Of a DNA stretch of 64,000 nt, positions 15,983 through 24,584 are shown piece by piece (position 1 is the stretch's first letter; the number at the start of each line of letters is the position of its first letter). The translations under genes were made by a program, and so were the position numbers. The stretch lies in NCBI RefSeq assembly GCF_003026455.1, contig NZ_PYMB01000015.1, forward strand, positions 40,146-104,145, given 5' to 3'. The notes under the pieces are model-generated. The model worked only from the letters and a program-made list of their open reading frames with translations. It did not search any database and was not told the origin of the DNA. This DNA is from Photobacterium rosenbergii. GTDB lineage: Bacteria; Pseudomonadota; Gammaproteobacteria; Enterobacterales; Vibrionaceae.

Positions 15983-16705
15983 TGCCAAATCTATATATGA
16001 GCCAGTCACATAAGACGCCTCATCAGACAACAGCCATGCAATAGCATTGGCGACCTCTTCTGGTGTCCCGCCTCGTTGCAAAGGAATATTCGGTGCCAAA
16101 CGCTCAACTCGGCCCGGCTCTCCCCCATCAGCATGCATCTCGGTATGGATAAAACCCGGTCTAACGCCATTGACCCGAATACCCTGGCCCGCCACTTCAA
16201 GTGACAACCCTTTTGTCATTGCGTCCATCGCACCTTTGCTGGCCGCATAATCAATATATTCAAATGGTGCACCGGTTCTGGCAGCAGCAGATGAAACATT
16301 GACGATTGCTCCGCCATCGGTGAACCTTTTTATTGCTTCCCGGCAGCATAAAAAGCAACTGGTAACATTGGCCACCATCATTTTGTTGAAACGCTCCACA
16401 TCCATATCCACCAGTTTTGACTGGGGAAGTAATATTGCAGCGTTATTTACAAGGTAGTTCGCCCTACCAAACTGCCTTTCTGTTGCCTCAAACAAGGCAA
16501 TGACCTCTTGCTCATCACTAACATCCGCCCTAAAGGCAAAGGCTTTCCCTCCCCTTTGCGAAATAATGTTTACTATTTCATCAGCCCTTTGTTGATTTGC
16601 CACATAATTCACGCAAACCGAGTATCCCTCTGCGGCTAACTTGATTGCTGTTGCCGCACCAATTCCCCGGCTAGAGCCTGTAACAATCGCGACTTTATTT
16701 TCCAT
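15971..16705 (-). CDS. SDR-family oxidoreductase
   Basis: A 244-residue classical short-chain dehydrogenase/reductase. The cofactor motif is TGSSRGIG (8-15), followed by NNAAI, the catalytic serine in VNVSSAAA, and YAASK (Tyr-x3-Lys). The ending SDEASYVTGSYIDLAGGR is standard. Substrate unknown. The gene converges with the LysE exporter and has no obvious operon partner. Confidence 0.9.
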   Translation of the reverse strand: MENKVAIVTGSSRGIGAATAIKLAAEGYSVCVNYVANQQRADEIVNIISQRGGKAFAFRADVSDEQEVIALFEATERQFGRANYLVNNAAILLPQSKLVDMDVERFNKMMVANVTSCFLCCREAIKRFTDGGAIVNVSSAAARTGAPFEYIDYAASKGAMDAMTKGLSLEVAGQGIRVNGVRPGFIHTEMHADGGEPGRVERLAPNIPLQRGGTPEEVANAIAWLLSDEASYVTGSYIDLAGGR

Positions 16706-16753
16706 CAGGCTTCCCTTTTACTAACTTGTTATTTTATTTTTCCGGCTGGAAAA

Positions 16754-17524
16754 CTATTTTTGTGGGTGGAAAGCATAGGGCGTTGTGGTTGAAACAAACA
16801 CAAAGCCTTGCTTTTCAACAATCGGCCTGCTCATATCAGAAGCATCAATAATTAAGTACTGTTTGCCCCTCAATTTGGCTTCATTGATTCGCTTGTTGAG
16901 CAACAACGAATAATGCCCCCTTCCCCGGTATTCAGCAATAGTACTGCCTCCCCAGATCCCCGCAAACGGGCTGTCTCCGTTAAACATTATCCATGCCGAG
17001 GTTACCGGTTTGCCGCCGTCATACACCACGTAGATAGAAATATCGTCCGGGGTTTGGGTCTTCATATTGAGCAAATGGGCATATTGCCAATCGTAATTTC
17101 CGCCCCAGACTTGCTCCTGAACACTGACTGCATCGCGGATCCCTTTGGCGTCGGTGACTTCAACTATTAAGCTGTCATCAACCTCTCGTTCAGAAGTTGT
17201 TGAAAGATCTAAAGCCATAAATGATTCCGGCTCTTCTTGTTCAAAGCCAAAACTCAATAGCAGTTCACCGATATTCTGCGGAACATCTGTACAATATGTC
17301 TTCCACTCAAATGCTTTCCCCAATTGAGAAAAATATGCGACTTCCCGTTCAATCGCCGCCTTAGCAGGTTGCTCGTCGAGGGAATAGTAAGAGATATAAC
17401 TCCCTTGGGGGTTATCTGAAACGAATTTAATCAGGCCATCCGTATCAATGACTTTTCCATCAATGTCATTGATAACTTTTCTTTCATGCTCGTTGTAAGC
17501 ATGCATCACGTCCGTTGTATTCAT
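16754..17524 (-). CDS. GNAT-family N-acetyltransferase
   Basis: A 256-residue protein whose C-terminal half is a GNAT domain. The acetyl-CoA motif is STIAEYRGRGHYSLLL (about 195-210), followed by a strand with LIIDASDMSRPIVEKQGF. The N-terminal 110 residues probably form a second, degenerate GNAT-like module (SYYSLDEQPAKAAIE). The acceptor is unknown. It is divergent from the CCGSCS peptide gene. Confidence 0.85.
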   Translation of the reverse strand: MNTTDVMHAYNEHERKVINDIDGKVIDTDGLIKFVSDNPQGSYISYYSLDEQPAKAAIEREVAYFSQLGKAFEWKTYCTDVPQNIGELLLSFGFEQEEPESFMALDLSTTSEREVDDSLIVEVTDAKGIRDAVSVQEQVWGGNYDWQYAHLLNMKTQTPDDISIYVVYDGGKPVTSAWIMFNGDSPFAGIWGGSTIAEYRGRGHYSLLLNKRINEAKLRGKQYLIIDASDMSRPIVEKQGFVFVSTTTPYAFHPQK

Positions 17525-17702
17525 GTAGTCCTTATCTATTTATAAATGCTGAAAATATTAGTCTTTCAGCTTGGTTTTATCATAACAGCCAAACATTCTC
17601 CCTCCTACTTAACCATTGACAGTCATCTTGGGCAAACTATAACATACATACAAAATACAACTTAATAAATAAATCTCATTTCATCATTTGGAGTTAAATC
17701 TT

Positions 17703-17879
17703 ATGGCTATTTCTTTTACCAAGATTTTCAAAAAATCGGACAACAATACCGAAGATAAGAAGTTGGTTGAGCAACCTAATTCTGTTGAAGCACAGGCAGA
17801 GAAAGAAGGAAGTACCGAACAAGAAAAAACCACAAAAAAACACGGAGAGCCCGGGTTCTGCTGTGGTTCTTGTTCATAA
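17703..17879 (+). CDS. CCGSCS-motif small protein
   Basis: A 58-residue protein: an N-terminal amphipathic stretch (AISFTKIFKKS), a charged Glu/Lys-rich middle without predicted fold, and a C-terminal GFCCGSCS with cysteines 53, 54 and 57 at the very end. A named small family with this C-terminal motif exists in marine gammaproteobacteria, from my memory of protein-family lists; its function is unknown. ATG 17703 is preferred, with GGAG about ten bases upstream. The next gene, convergent, is a CPBP membrane protease homologue. The clustered terminal cysteines could bind metal or be modified. Confidence 0.8.
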   Translation: MAISFTKIFKKSDNNTEDKKLVEQPNSVEAQAEKEGSTEQEKTTKKHGEPGFCCGSCS

Positions 17880-17932
17880 CAGCAAAGGGGTATTTCAATG
17901 ATTCATTCAGGAGAAAGAGATACCCCATATTA

Positions 17933-18457
17933 CTAAGCGACTTCACCTAACAAGTTTCTGCCACCGAATATAAAAACCCAACACACGACAGTTAGCCAGT
18001 GAACAACAACACATGGCCAGAGGGAGTGCGTCTTGATATATAGGTAGCCACAGGTCACACCTAGCACCATAACGATCAGAAGAAATCGTAGATCATAAAA
18101 AAATAGCTGAGCGGATGTATTGAACAGAAAAGCATTGAATGGATGCCAAAGTACAAAAATAACCGAGCTTCCGAGAATGTAGAGCCATTGCTGCCTAGTC
18201 GATTGGCTAAACACCTTACGAGGGATCAATAAGCCACGAAAGATTCCTTCTTCTAGCAAGGAAGGAAAAATAACCATGGTAAGAATAAGAAAGTAAGCAT
18301 TGGGGTACTTCACAGGTGCAAATGTAAAAAGGCCAGAGGATAAGCCAAAGCCTACGGCAAAAGCACTAAAGCCAAGCGCAGCAGCGATTCCTAGTTTGAG
18401 TCCATGCCTTGGGAACGACAACAGCCCTAAATATAAGTCCTTAACCACCATTGCCAT
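17933..18457 (-). CDS. CPBP-family (CAAX-type) intramembrane metalloprotease homologue
   Basis: A 174-residue membrane protein with the CPBP/Rce1-type motifs: EEGIFRG (E69, E70, R74), FVLWH (H105) and VVHWL (H153), each inside a hydrophobic helix. Family members are intramembrane endopeptidases or, in many bacteria, scaffold and immunity proteins. It begins right after the ABM-protein stop; ATG 18451 with AGGA before it is an alternative start. The cluster also holds an ICMT-like protein and the CCGSCS peptide. Confidence 0.85.
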   Translation of the reverse strand: MAMVVKDLYLGLLSFPRHGLKLGIAAALGFSAFAVGFGLSSGLFTFAPVKYPNAYFLILTMVIFPSLLEEGIFRGLLIPRKVFSQSTRQQWLYILGSSVIFVLWHPFNAFLFNTSAQLFFYDLRFLLIVMVLGVTCGYLYIKTHSLWPCVVVHWLTVVCWVFIFGGRNLLGEVA

Positions 18458-18458
18458 C

Positions 18459-18758
18459 CTATATATTTTGAAAGCTATACTGCCTTTTCACTTCAACCAC
18501 TTGAACAGTGTAAGACTGATACCATTTCTCGCGGCCTAACTGTTGGGCTACTGCATGCTGGCTGTCTTGGTGCCAACGTTGAATATCTTCCTCCGTTTCC
18601 CAGTAGGAGATAGCAATTTCCTGATCGCCTTCAGTGACCGCGATAAAATCTAAGCAGCCATATTTGCCAAAAGCCAGTTCGCGCATCACTGCGACCATTT
18701 CTGAGTACTGTGCATCCTGATGGCCCGTTTTGGCCCTGAAAATAACCGCAAACATCAT
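18459..18758 (-). CDS. Antibiotic-biosynthesis-monooxygenase (ABM) domain protein
   Basis: A 99-residue ferredoxin-like ABM-fold protein: FAVIFRAKTG strand, the helix after YSEMVAVMRELA, CLDFIAVTEGDQEIAISYWETEEDIQRWHQDSQH in short succession. Such dimers include small heme- or quinone-acting oxygenases and stress proteins; the function cannot be told from sequence. It lies one base before the protease-like gene and is probably co-transcribed with it. Confidence 0.85.
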   Translation of the reverse strand: MMFAVIFRAKTGHQDAQYSEMVAVMRELAFGKYGCLDFIAVTEGDQEIAISYWETEEDIQRWHQDSQHAVAQQLGREKWYQSYTVQVVEVKRQYSFQNI

Positions 18759-18794
18759 CCATCCCTTGGAAAACCATTAAAAAAGCATTCCTTA

Positions 18795-19244
18795 CTAAAC
18801 CCAGCGCCTAACCTGCTGACAATATTGGTGATACTCTGAGCCGAATAAACCTGCCAATAAGCGCTCCTCCGGCAATATCTGAAATTTAGTCAGATAGCTC
18901 ACAAACCCCATTACCACCAGCACAGCCAAAACAACTTTACCCACAATAAATCCAATACCGAGTAGAGCTAGTGCCATCGCTAAGTACATCGGATTTCTTG
19001 AATAACCAAAGACACCTGATGTCACGAGTGTATTCACGTTATCAAAACTGTAAGGGTTAACCGTCGTTTTTGCCCGCTTGAAGGTCATTGTTGCCAACAA
19101 TGCTATCGCCATTGCGATGGCAACGAGCAGGACACCCACCAAGAAACCCTCATTATCCAATCTGATCGGAAAATCAGCCGGCAATATAATCGCAGCAGCG
19201 AAGATGTTAAACAGTATTAAAGGGGGGACCTTTAACTCGAGCAT
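18795..19244 (-). CDS. ICMT/PEMT-type membrane methyltransferase homologue
   Basis: A 149-residue protein with four hydrophobic segments. The S-adenosylmethionine-binding C-terminal signature of the isoprenylcysteine carboxyl methyltransferase family is present: GVFGYSRNPMYLA (78-90) and LPEERLLAGLFGSEYHQYC. ATG 19244 is chosen because GGAGAG lies just upstream. Bacterial members methylate unknown targets. It heads a three-gene minus-strand cluster with the ABM and CPBP genes. Confidence 0.85.
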   Translation of the reverse strand: MLELKVPPLILFNIFAAAIILPADFPIRLDNEGFLVGVLLVAIAMAIALLATMTFKRAKTTVNPYSFDNVNTLVTSGVFGYSRNPMYLAMALALLGIGFIVGKVVLAVLVVMGFVSYLTKFQILPEERLLAGLFGSEYHQYCQQVRRWV

Positions 19245-19373
19245 GGCTCTCTCCTTGGCCAAAATGAAATGAGATATTGTATCCTTTAGGCAACAATATA
19301 ACGTCAGGTCCCCTTACGTGACTAGGCTTTTCTAACACATGATAGTCTCACCTACCCGCATGGTTTTTTCATC

Positions 19374-21506
19374 CTAGCTTGCCGCAGAGACTTCAAACCG
19401 GTCAACTAACTGGTGCAATCGTATAATCGAGTTTTTCACCAAGGTCGTACGACGCGTTAACTGCTGTGAGGACAATTCCAGCGAAGACATACTGCTCTGT
19501 GCTTCCTCTGAGGTATCACTATGACGCTCACTGGTCGAGGCAATAACATTAATGGTCTGGAACATAGATTCCACAGCTTGCTGCAACTTGTCACTTCGCT
19601 GGCTTGAGTCCAATATCATCGAACTCTGCTCGACATTGTGAACGCCCTGCTCCATATAACTAACCGCCGTTTTGGATTGCCCCCGCAACTTACTTACCGT
19701 CTCACCAATATGGTTGGCGGCTGTTGATGTTTTGGTGGCAAGGTTCCTCACTTCGTCAGCTACCACCGAGAACCCACGGCCGTGCTCACCTGCTCTGGCA
19801 GCTTCGATAGCCGCATTCAATGCCAGTAAGTTGGTCTGTTCGGTAATTTCAGAAATAAGCCGGACGACCTCTTCAATATGTTTCATCTCGTCATTAATTT
19901 CATTCACGCTATTTGCTGACGCTTTAACGATATCTTTGATTTCCTGAGTGTTGCTTACCGCTTGTTGGTATTCTTCTTGCGCTGAATCGACCATATTCTG
20001 CATTAAATCTTGCAACTGCTGCGCTGATTGCTCTGCTTTATGGATTTCTGCTTGCTGATGACGGGTCAAAGTTAACAACGAGTCAATAGAGGCTGAGGTT
20101 TGGACTGTACAATCATCTACCACACTACAACGGCGCAGCATTGAATTACTTACCTGTTCAACTTCATTGGAGGCAAAGATAATGCCGCCCACCACTCCCT
20201 CAAGGTTATCGATGAAGCTGTTGATCCACCGCCCTAAATCCCCCGTCTCGTCGGGATGGAATTGCTGGCTATCAAGCCGGCGTTTCAGGTCGCCATCACC
20301 TTCGGCAATGGTTTTTATCACCCCTGTCATTTGTTCCAATTGCCTAACCATTGGTTTTGCCACCATGTACTTGAATACGCCATAGCCAACCATGAGTGAC
20401 ATGGCCATCATCATACACACAGCAGGGATCCCCAGTGCCATAAAATGCGCGAGCAGCAACGGGGGCACTACGGTAAACAGCCAAATCAACGCATACTTAT
20501 TACTCAATGTTTTGGTAAGGGAACGGTGGCGGTAGACTTCTTCCAAATCGGCTTCGCACATCATCCCCCATCGATCGGGAGAGCCACGAAGTTGGAATGT
20601 CACCCCTTTTCCTATCACAGGAATATGGCGGTAGTCAGAATAGCCCGGATATTCCACATACAGGTTTTTCCCTTTGGCGATTGTCTCCCTGACGCCTGGG
20701 TGCAACTTCTTGGTCGCCGGATCAGTAAAGATAATCTCAAACTCGGTGTGTTTATCTATTTTGACCGCTCCCCAGTCTGTCCCAACCCCAGATTTCAGGT
20801 TCTCGCCATGGGAAAACGTACTGTCTTCAAAGCGTGAGCGAGACAGGGCGGTTCCCGGCTTAATTGACGAGTCGAACTTCGAATCCACCATGAAGATGTA
20901 GTTATCGCCCGATTCACTATAGATATGTCCTGCTTCGCGCTGGATCAGATCCCCCAGCACATCATTGGGAACACGGCCACATAAACATCCGATGAAGGTG
21001 CCTGACACTTCTATCGGTTGGTAAAACATCAATGTCACTTCGTCGTGGAAACTTGAGCTTGAAGGGCCCGGCGCCAATGTCTGTTTATCAATATATGGCC
21101 CGTGCAAAAACTGCTGGGTGCTTCCTTGGGCTAAGGCATCTTTCTGACGGTGGCTGTGGCCGGTATGGGCAGGGAAGCTACTGGCGGTGATCATGCCATT
21201 AGCATCAACAATAAATAACTCAGAAAAGTCATTATTTCGCTGTAGCAACTGTGCCAACACACTCGGCTGCTCTTGTACCGGTTTTGTCGCGAGATAGAAC
21301 ATCGCATCTTGAAGGAAGTCCCACTGCGTTTCAGTCCATGTTTGAAGCAGCCTTACCCGCGTATTAGAAATACTGTCGAAAGTCTCTTCAAGGTAAGCGA
21401 TTTTATCTCGGTTTAACCAGCACGCTTTGCGCATCGCCAGTTTGCCATTAGGGCCAAAAATAGGGAGCCAGTTCTTTTCTTGCTGTGAGAGCTGCATTGT
21501 ATCCAT
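19374..21506 (-). CDS. Methyl-accepting chemotaxis protein with N-terminal sensor ahead of its membrane helices
   Basis: A 710-residue receptor. Residues 1-330 form a PDC/Cache-like sensor (SELFIVDANGMITASS, VTLMFYQPIEVSGTFIGCL), two adjacent membrane helices follow (about 337-382), then a HAMP-like linker (GDLKRRL) and the signalling domain with the tip EITEQTNLLALNAAIEAARA and VVADEVRNLA. No helix precedes the sensor, so it may be cytoplasmic, unlike classic receptors. Ligand unknown. The gene is monocistronic. Confidence 0.9.
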   Translation of the reverse strand: MDTMQLSQQEKNWLPIFGPNGKLAMRKACWLNRDKIAYLEETFDSISNTRVRLLQTWTETQWDFLQDAMFYLATKPVQEQPSVLAQLLQRNNDFSELFIVDANGMITASSFPAHTGHSHRQKDALAQGSTQQFLHGPYIDKQTLAPGPSSSSFHDEVTLMFYQPIEVSGTFIGCLCGRVPNDVLGDLIQREAGHIYSESGDNYIFMVDSKFDSSIKPGTALSRSRFEDSTFSHGENLKSGVGTDWGAVKIDKHTEFEIIFTDPATKKLHPGVRETIAKGKNLYVEYPGYSDYRHIPVIGKGVTFQLRGSPDRWGMMCEADLEEVYRHRSLTKTLSNKYALIWLFTVVPPLLLAHFMALGIPAVCMMMAMSLMVGYGVFKYMVAKPMVRQLEQMTGVIKTIAEGDGDLKRRLDSQQFHPDETGDLGRWINSFIDNLEGVVGGIIFASNEVEQVSNSMLRRCSVVDDCTVQTSASIDSLLTLTRHQQAEIHKAEQSAQQLQDLMQNMVDSAQEEYQQAVSNTQEIKDIVKASANSVNEINDEMKHIEEVVRLISEITEQTNLLALNAAIEAARAGEHGRGFSVVADEVRNLATKTSTAANHIGETVSKLRGQSKTAVSYMEQGVHNVEQSSMILDSSQRSDKLQQAVESMFQTINVIASTSERHSDTSEEAQSSMSSLELSSQQLTRRTTLVKNSIIRLHQLVDRFEVSAAS

Positions 21507-21536
21507 CCATATACATCATCCTATTGTTTTAAATGC

Positions 21537-21570
21537 AAAAAAAATACCAAACGCATTAGTTTGGTATTTT
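21537..21570 (-). terminator. Rho-independent terminator of zntA
   Basis: Arms AAAATACCAAAC (21541-21552) and GTTTGGTATTTT (21559-21570), loop of six bases. On the minus strand it ends in a run of eight T. Confidence 0.85.
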
Positions 21571-21696
21571 ATGAATTACTAGGCAATGATAAGGGCAAGC
21601 CTCTGAAAGAAATGATAAAAAGCTTAAGATTGGTGCCCATCACCCAAATTGGTGCAACGCACAAAACGAATGCACCAAATCAGAGCAAAGATGAGC

Positions 21697-24120
21697 CTAT
21701 TCCTTATACTTAAACTTCAACAAGCGCAGCGCATTAAGGGTAACCAACGCAGTTGCTCCGCTGTCGGCCAAGACCGCCACCCACAAGCCTGTCATGCCCA
21801 GCAAGGTGGTAATCAAGAAAACACCTTTTAAACCCAGCGCCAAGAACACATTCTGCTTAATGTTGGCCAGAGTCGCTTTCGACAGGGCAATCATCATAGG
21901 CAACTCAGCAACACGGTTGTGGGTCAATGCTGCATCAGCAGTTTCCAATGCCACATCTGTACCACCGCCCATTGCAATACCAATTGAAGCCGTTTTCATA
22001 GCAGGTGCATCGTTGATACCGTCACCCACCATAGCCACATTGGCACTCTGGTTAGCCGTTTCAACATGCTTCACTTTATCTTCAGGCAGCAGGCCGGCTT
22101 CAAAAGCAATACCGATTTCACCAGCAATCGCTGCCGCTGCCCTCGGATTGTCTCCCGTCAGCATCACGGAATGGATACCCATCTCTTTGAGTTGCCTAAC
22201 CGCCTTGGCACTGTCTTCGCGCAAGTTATCACGCCAGGCAATCAACCCCACAGGCACCTCGTTTCGCAGGGCTACCACCAAGGTTTTCCCCTCACCTTCA
22301 AGGGCAAAGGCTTGTTCAGCTTGTTGTGCCGACAACGATATACCTTCCGGCAGGCGATCTGCCGCGACCAACATCAAGATGTCGCCTTCGGTATGTCCCT
22401 GAATACCCCGTCCCGGCAGAGCTTGGCGCTGTTGGGCTTCTTCAACGTCCAAACCACGCTCTTTAGCTGCATTGACCACAGCCTGCGCCAGTGGATGGGC
22501 AGATCCCATTTCTACTGCGGCAGATTGTCTTAATAAACGCGGTTCATCACCATCCCAGCTGACAATATCGGTCATTACCGGTTTACCTTCGGTCAAAGTG
22601 CCGGTTTTATCAAAAGCCACGGTTTCGATTCTACCGAGCTGCTCCAATGCCGCCCCACCTTTAATCAGGGCACCACGGCGCGTTGCTGCAGCTAAACCGG
22701 AAGTGATCGCTGCCGGAATGGAAATCACCAATGCACAAGGGCAAGCAATCAACAGCAATGTCAGGCCTTTGTATAGCCACTCATCCCAAGCCTGACCGAA
22801 GAACATCGGCGGGATCACCACCACTAAAGCAGCCAGTACAATCATTGCCGGGGTGTACCAACGGCTGAAGCGGTCTACAAAACGCTCCAGCGGAGCCTTT
22901 CGCGACTCAGCATCTTCAATCAGGTGTAAGATACGATCGATAGCATTTTCGCCCTGCTCCGAGGTAATTCGCAGGTGTACCACTTTATCGGCCACCAAGG
23001 CACCGGCCATCACTTGCTCGCCAGGGAGGCGTTCGACTGGCACAGATTCGCCCGTCAGAGCACTTTCATCAAAGCTTGCCGCCGAATCCATCAACTCAAC
23101 ATCAGCAGGTAAACGCCCGCCCGGGGCAACTTCAATAATATCGCCCGGCTTGAGTTCACTCGCTGAAACTTGTTCTTTACTACCATCAGCTAAAATGCGA
23201 CTGGCTTTTTCCGGTACCAAAGCCATCAGCGCCTTCACACCGCTGCGGGCTTTCGCTGAAGCATAACCTTCAAGTTGCTCACCGATAAGGAAAAGCAGCA
23301 ATACCATTGCCGCTTCGGCTGTTTCACCCAAGTAAAGCGCACCGATAGCCGCCACACTCATCAATGTTTCAATAGAAAATGGAGAGCCACTTTTCGCTAG
23401 CCTGATAGCTTTTCGAGCAATAGGAAATAGACCAACCAAGGTGGTCGCGGTAAAGGCAGCCAACCCCATCAGATCCGACTGTTTGCTGATAATGAAAGAG
23501 AACAACATCATCAAAGCAATCATCAAAACAGGCATGTTTTGTTTCAGCAAACTGGCTGGCTTTTCTTCTTCTGATACCTTGCCGTTGGTATAGAGCTGAA
23601 ACCCCGTTTCCCGGGTTTTCGCGACGATAGCATCGGATATCGCTGCCGATTGACAATTGACTACCAATTTTTCAGTGGCAAACATCACTTTCGCTGAAGC
23701 AACACCATCAAGGCCATTGATAGCCTTTTCTAATTTGTTGGCGCAGCTTGGACAGTCCATACCGCCGACTTTCCAGCTTAGGGTTGTACTATGAGGGGCA
23801 GGTGTAACATCGTCTGCTGTACTGTCTTCGCTTGCTGCCGAACAACACCCACCGGAACTGCAACATGACGACTCAGCCGCTGCCTCTGCGGAAGTGATTT
23901 TATTGACTGAAAATCCGAGGGAGGCACTGGAGGCAGGATCGTCATCACCCGGCGAGAGATCCGATTCTTGCGAGATGGAAGAGGTTGTATTTGATTGGCT
24001 GGTTCCTGTGGAACAGCATGATTCAACTCGGTTGTTTTCCACCACAACAGATGGCTGACCCACACCGACAGCTTTCACAGCATGTACATGTAACTTCTTA
24101 TTATTGCATTGGGCACACAT
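21697..24120 (-). CDS. zntA: Zinc/cadmium/lead P-type ATPase with Cys-rich N-terminus
   Basis: An 807-residue P1B ATPase exporting Zn, Cd or Pb. The HMA domain has GMDCPSC (120-126), the membrane site is CPC in LIACPCALVIS, the phosphorylation site DKTGT (about residue 500), and the hinge GDGINDAPA. The first 115 residues are unusually long and cysteine-rich: CAQC near the start, SCC around 34-36, SSCCSSGGCCS around 84-94. They may form extra metal-binding loops. AAGGAG precedes the ATG. A MerR-type promoter lies upstream; its activator gene is not in the window. Confidence 0.94.
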   Translation of the reverse strand: MCAQCNNKKLHVHAVKAVGVGQPSVVVENNRVESCCSTGTSQSNTTSSISQESDLSPGDDDPASSASLGFSVNKITSAEAAAESSCCSSGGCCSAASEDSTADDVTPAPHSTTLSWKVGGMDCPSCANKLEKAINGLDGVASAKVMFATEKLVVNCQSAAISDAIVAKTRETGFQLYTNGKVSEEEKPASLLKQNMPVLMIALMMLFSFIISKQSDLMGLAAFTATTLVGLFPIARKAIRLAKSGSPFSIETLMSVAAIGALYLGETAEAAMVLLLFLIGEQLEGYASAKARSGVKALMALVPEKASRILADGSKEQVSASELKPGDIIEVAPGGRLPADVELMDSAASFDESALTGESVPVERLPGEQVMAGALVADKVVHLRITSEQGENAIDRILHLIEDAESRKAPLERFVDRFSRWYTPAMIVLAALVVVIPPMFFGQAWDEWLYKGLTLLLIACPCALVISIPAAITSGLAAATRRGALIKGGAALEQLGRIETVAFDKTGTLTEGKPVMTDIVSWDGDEPRLLRQSAAVEMGSAHPLAQAVVNAAKERGLDVEEAQQRQALPGRGIQGHTEGDILMLVAADRLPEGISLSAQQAEQAFALEGEGKTLVVALRNEVPVGLIAWRDNLREDSAKAVRQLKEMGIHSVMLTGDNPRAAAAIAGEIGIAFEAGLLPEDKVKHVETANQSANVAMVGDGINDAPAMKTASIGIAMGGGTDVALETADAALTHNRVAELPMMIALSKATLANIKQNVFLALGLKGVFLITTLLGMTGLWVAVLADSGATALVTLNALRLLKFKYKE

Positions 24121-24169
24121 GGCCTTCTCCTTGTCTTTGTGATCTATGGCTTGCTCACCATATTCATAA

Positions 24170-24200
24170 CTATAAACCTTGGAGTGCAGTCCAAGGTCAA
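24170..24200 (-). promoter_or_regulatory. MerR/ZntR-type promoter of zntA
   Basis: On the minus strand TTGACC (24195-24200) and TTATAG (24170-24175) are separated by 19 bases, the overlong spacer of MerR-family promoters. The spacer holds an inverted repeat with arms ACCTTGGA (24190-24197 in reverse) and TCCAAGGT (24176-24183 in reverse), 8+6+8 as in ZntR operators. Confidence 0.88.
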
Positions 24201-24584
24201 GTTAAGGAAGGCAATTTTACGGCGTTTTTATTATTACTATATTTCCATAACTAGTCTCTTAAGCTGCCATTAAGCTTATATGGCAAATAAAATATCCCCT
24301 TTGAACCCGCCTGTTTTTCCGTTAATAACAATTTCCCAATACATCAGATAAAAATGGTTTCAGCATTAACTTTGAGCCAATTCAAACTTCTGCCCTGATA
24401 GGCTTACAAATATTTATTCACAGCAGCGCATAATTTTTGAGAGCCAAGCAGTCTTTGTGATGCTAAGCCGCACAAGCCATGAAACAAATTCCCCGTTATG
24501 AAATTAACGTACTTTTAACGCTTCCAGTTGATAAGATTTTCCCCGCCTACCCCCACACCCTATTGATTTAACTAAAAAGGATGA
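24201..24584. other. Intergenic region zntA to GH3 gene
   Basis: AT-rich divergent promoter region. Beyond the zntA promoter I see no gene, no clear LacI-type palindrome and no hairpin. AAGGATGA lies just before the GH3 start. Confidence 0.5.

Noticed and set aside
21630..21690. TTGGTGC/GCACCAA repeats resembling NtrC half-sites between zntA and the chemoreceptor gene
   Set aside because: The half-sites are in the wrong orientation or spacing, no -24/-12 promoter was found, and they lie in the zntA 3' region before its terminator.
22066..22533. Open frame opposite zntA
   Set aside because: It lies wholly within the conserved ATPase coding region and shows no protein features.
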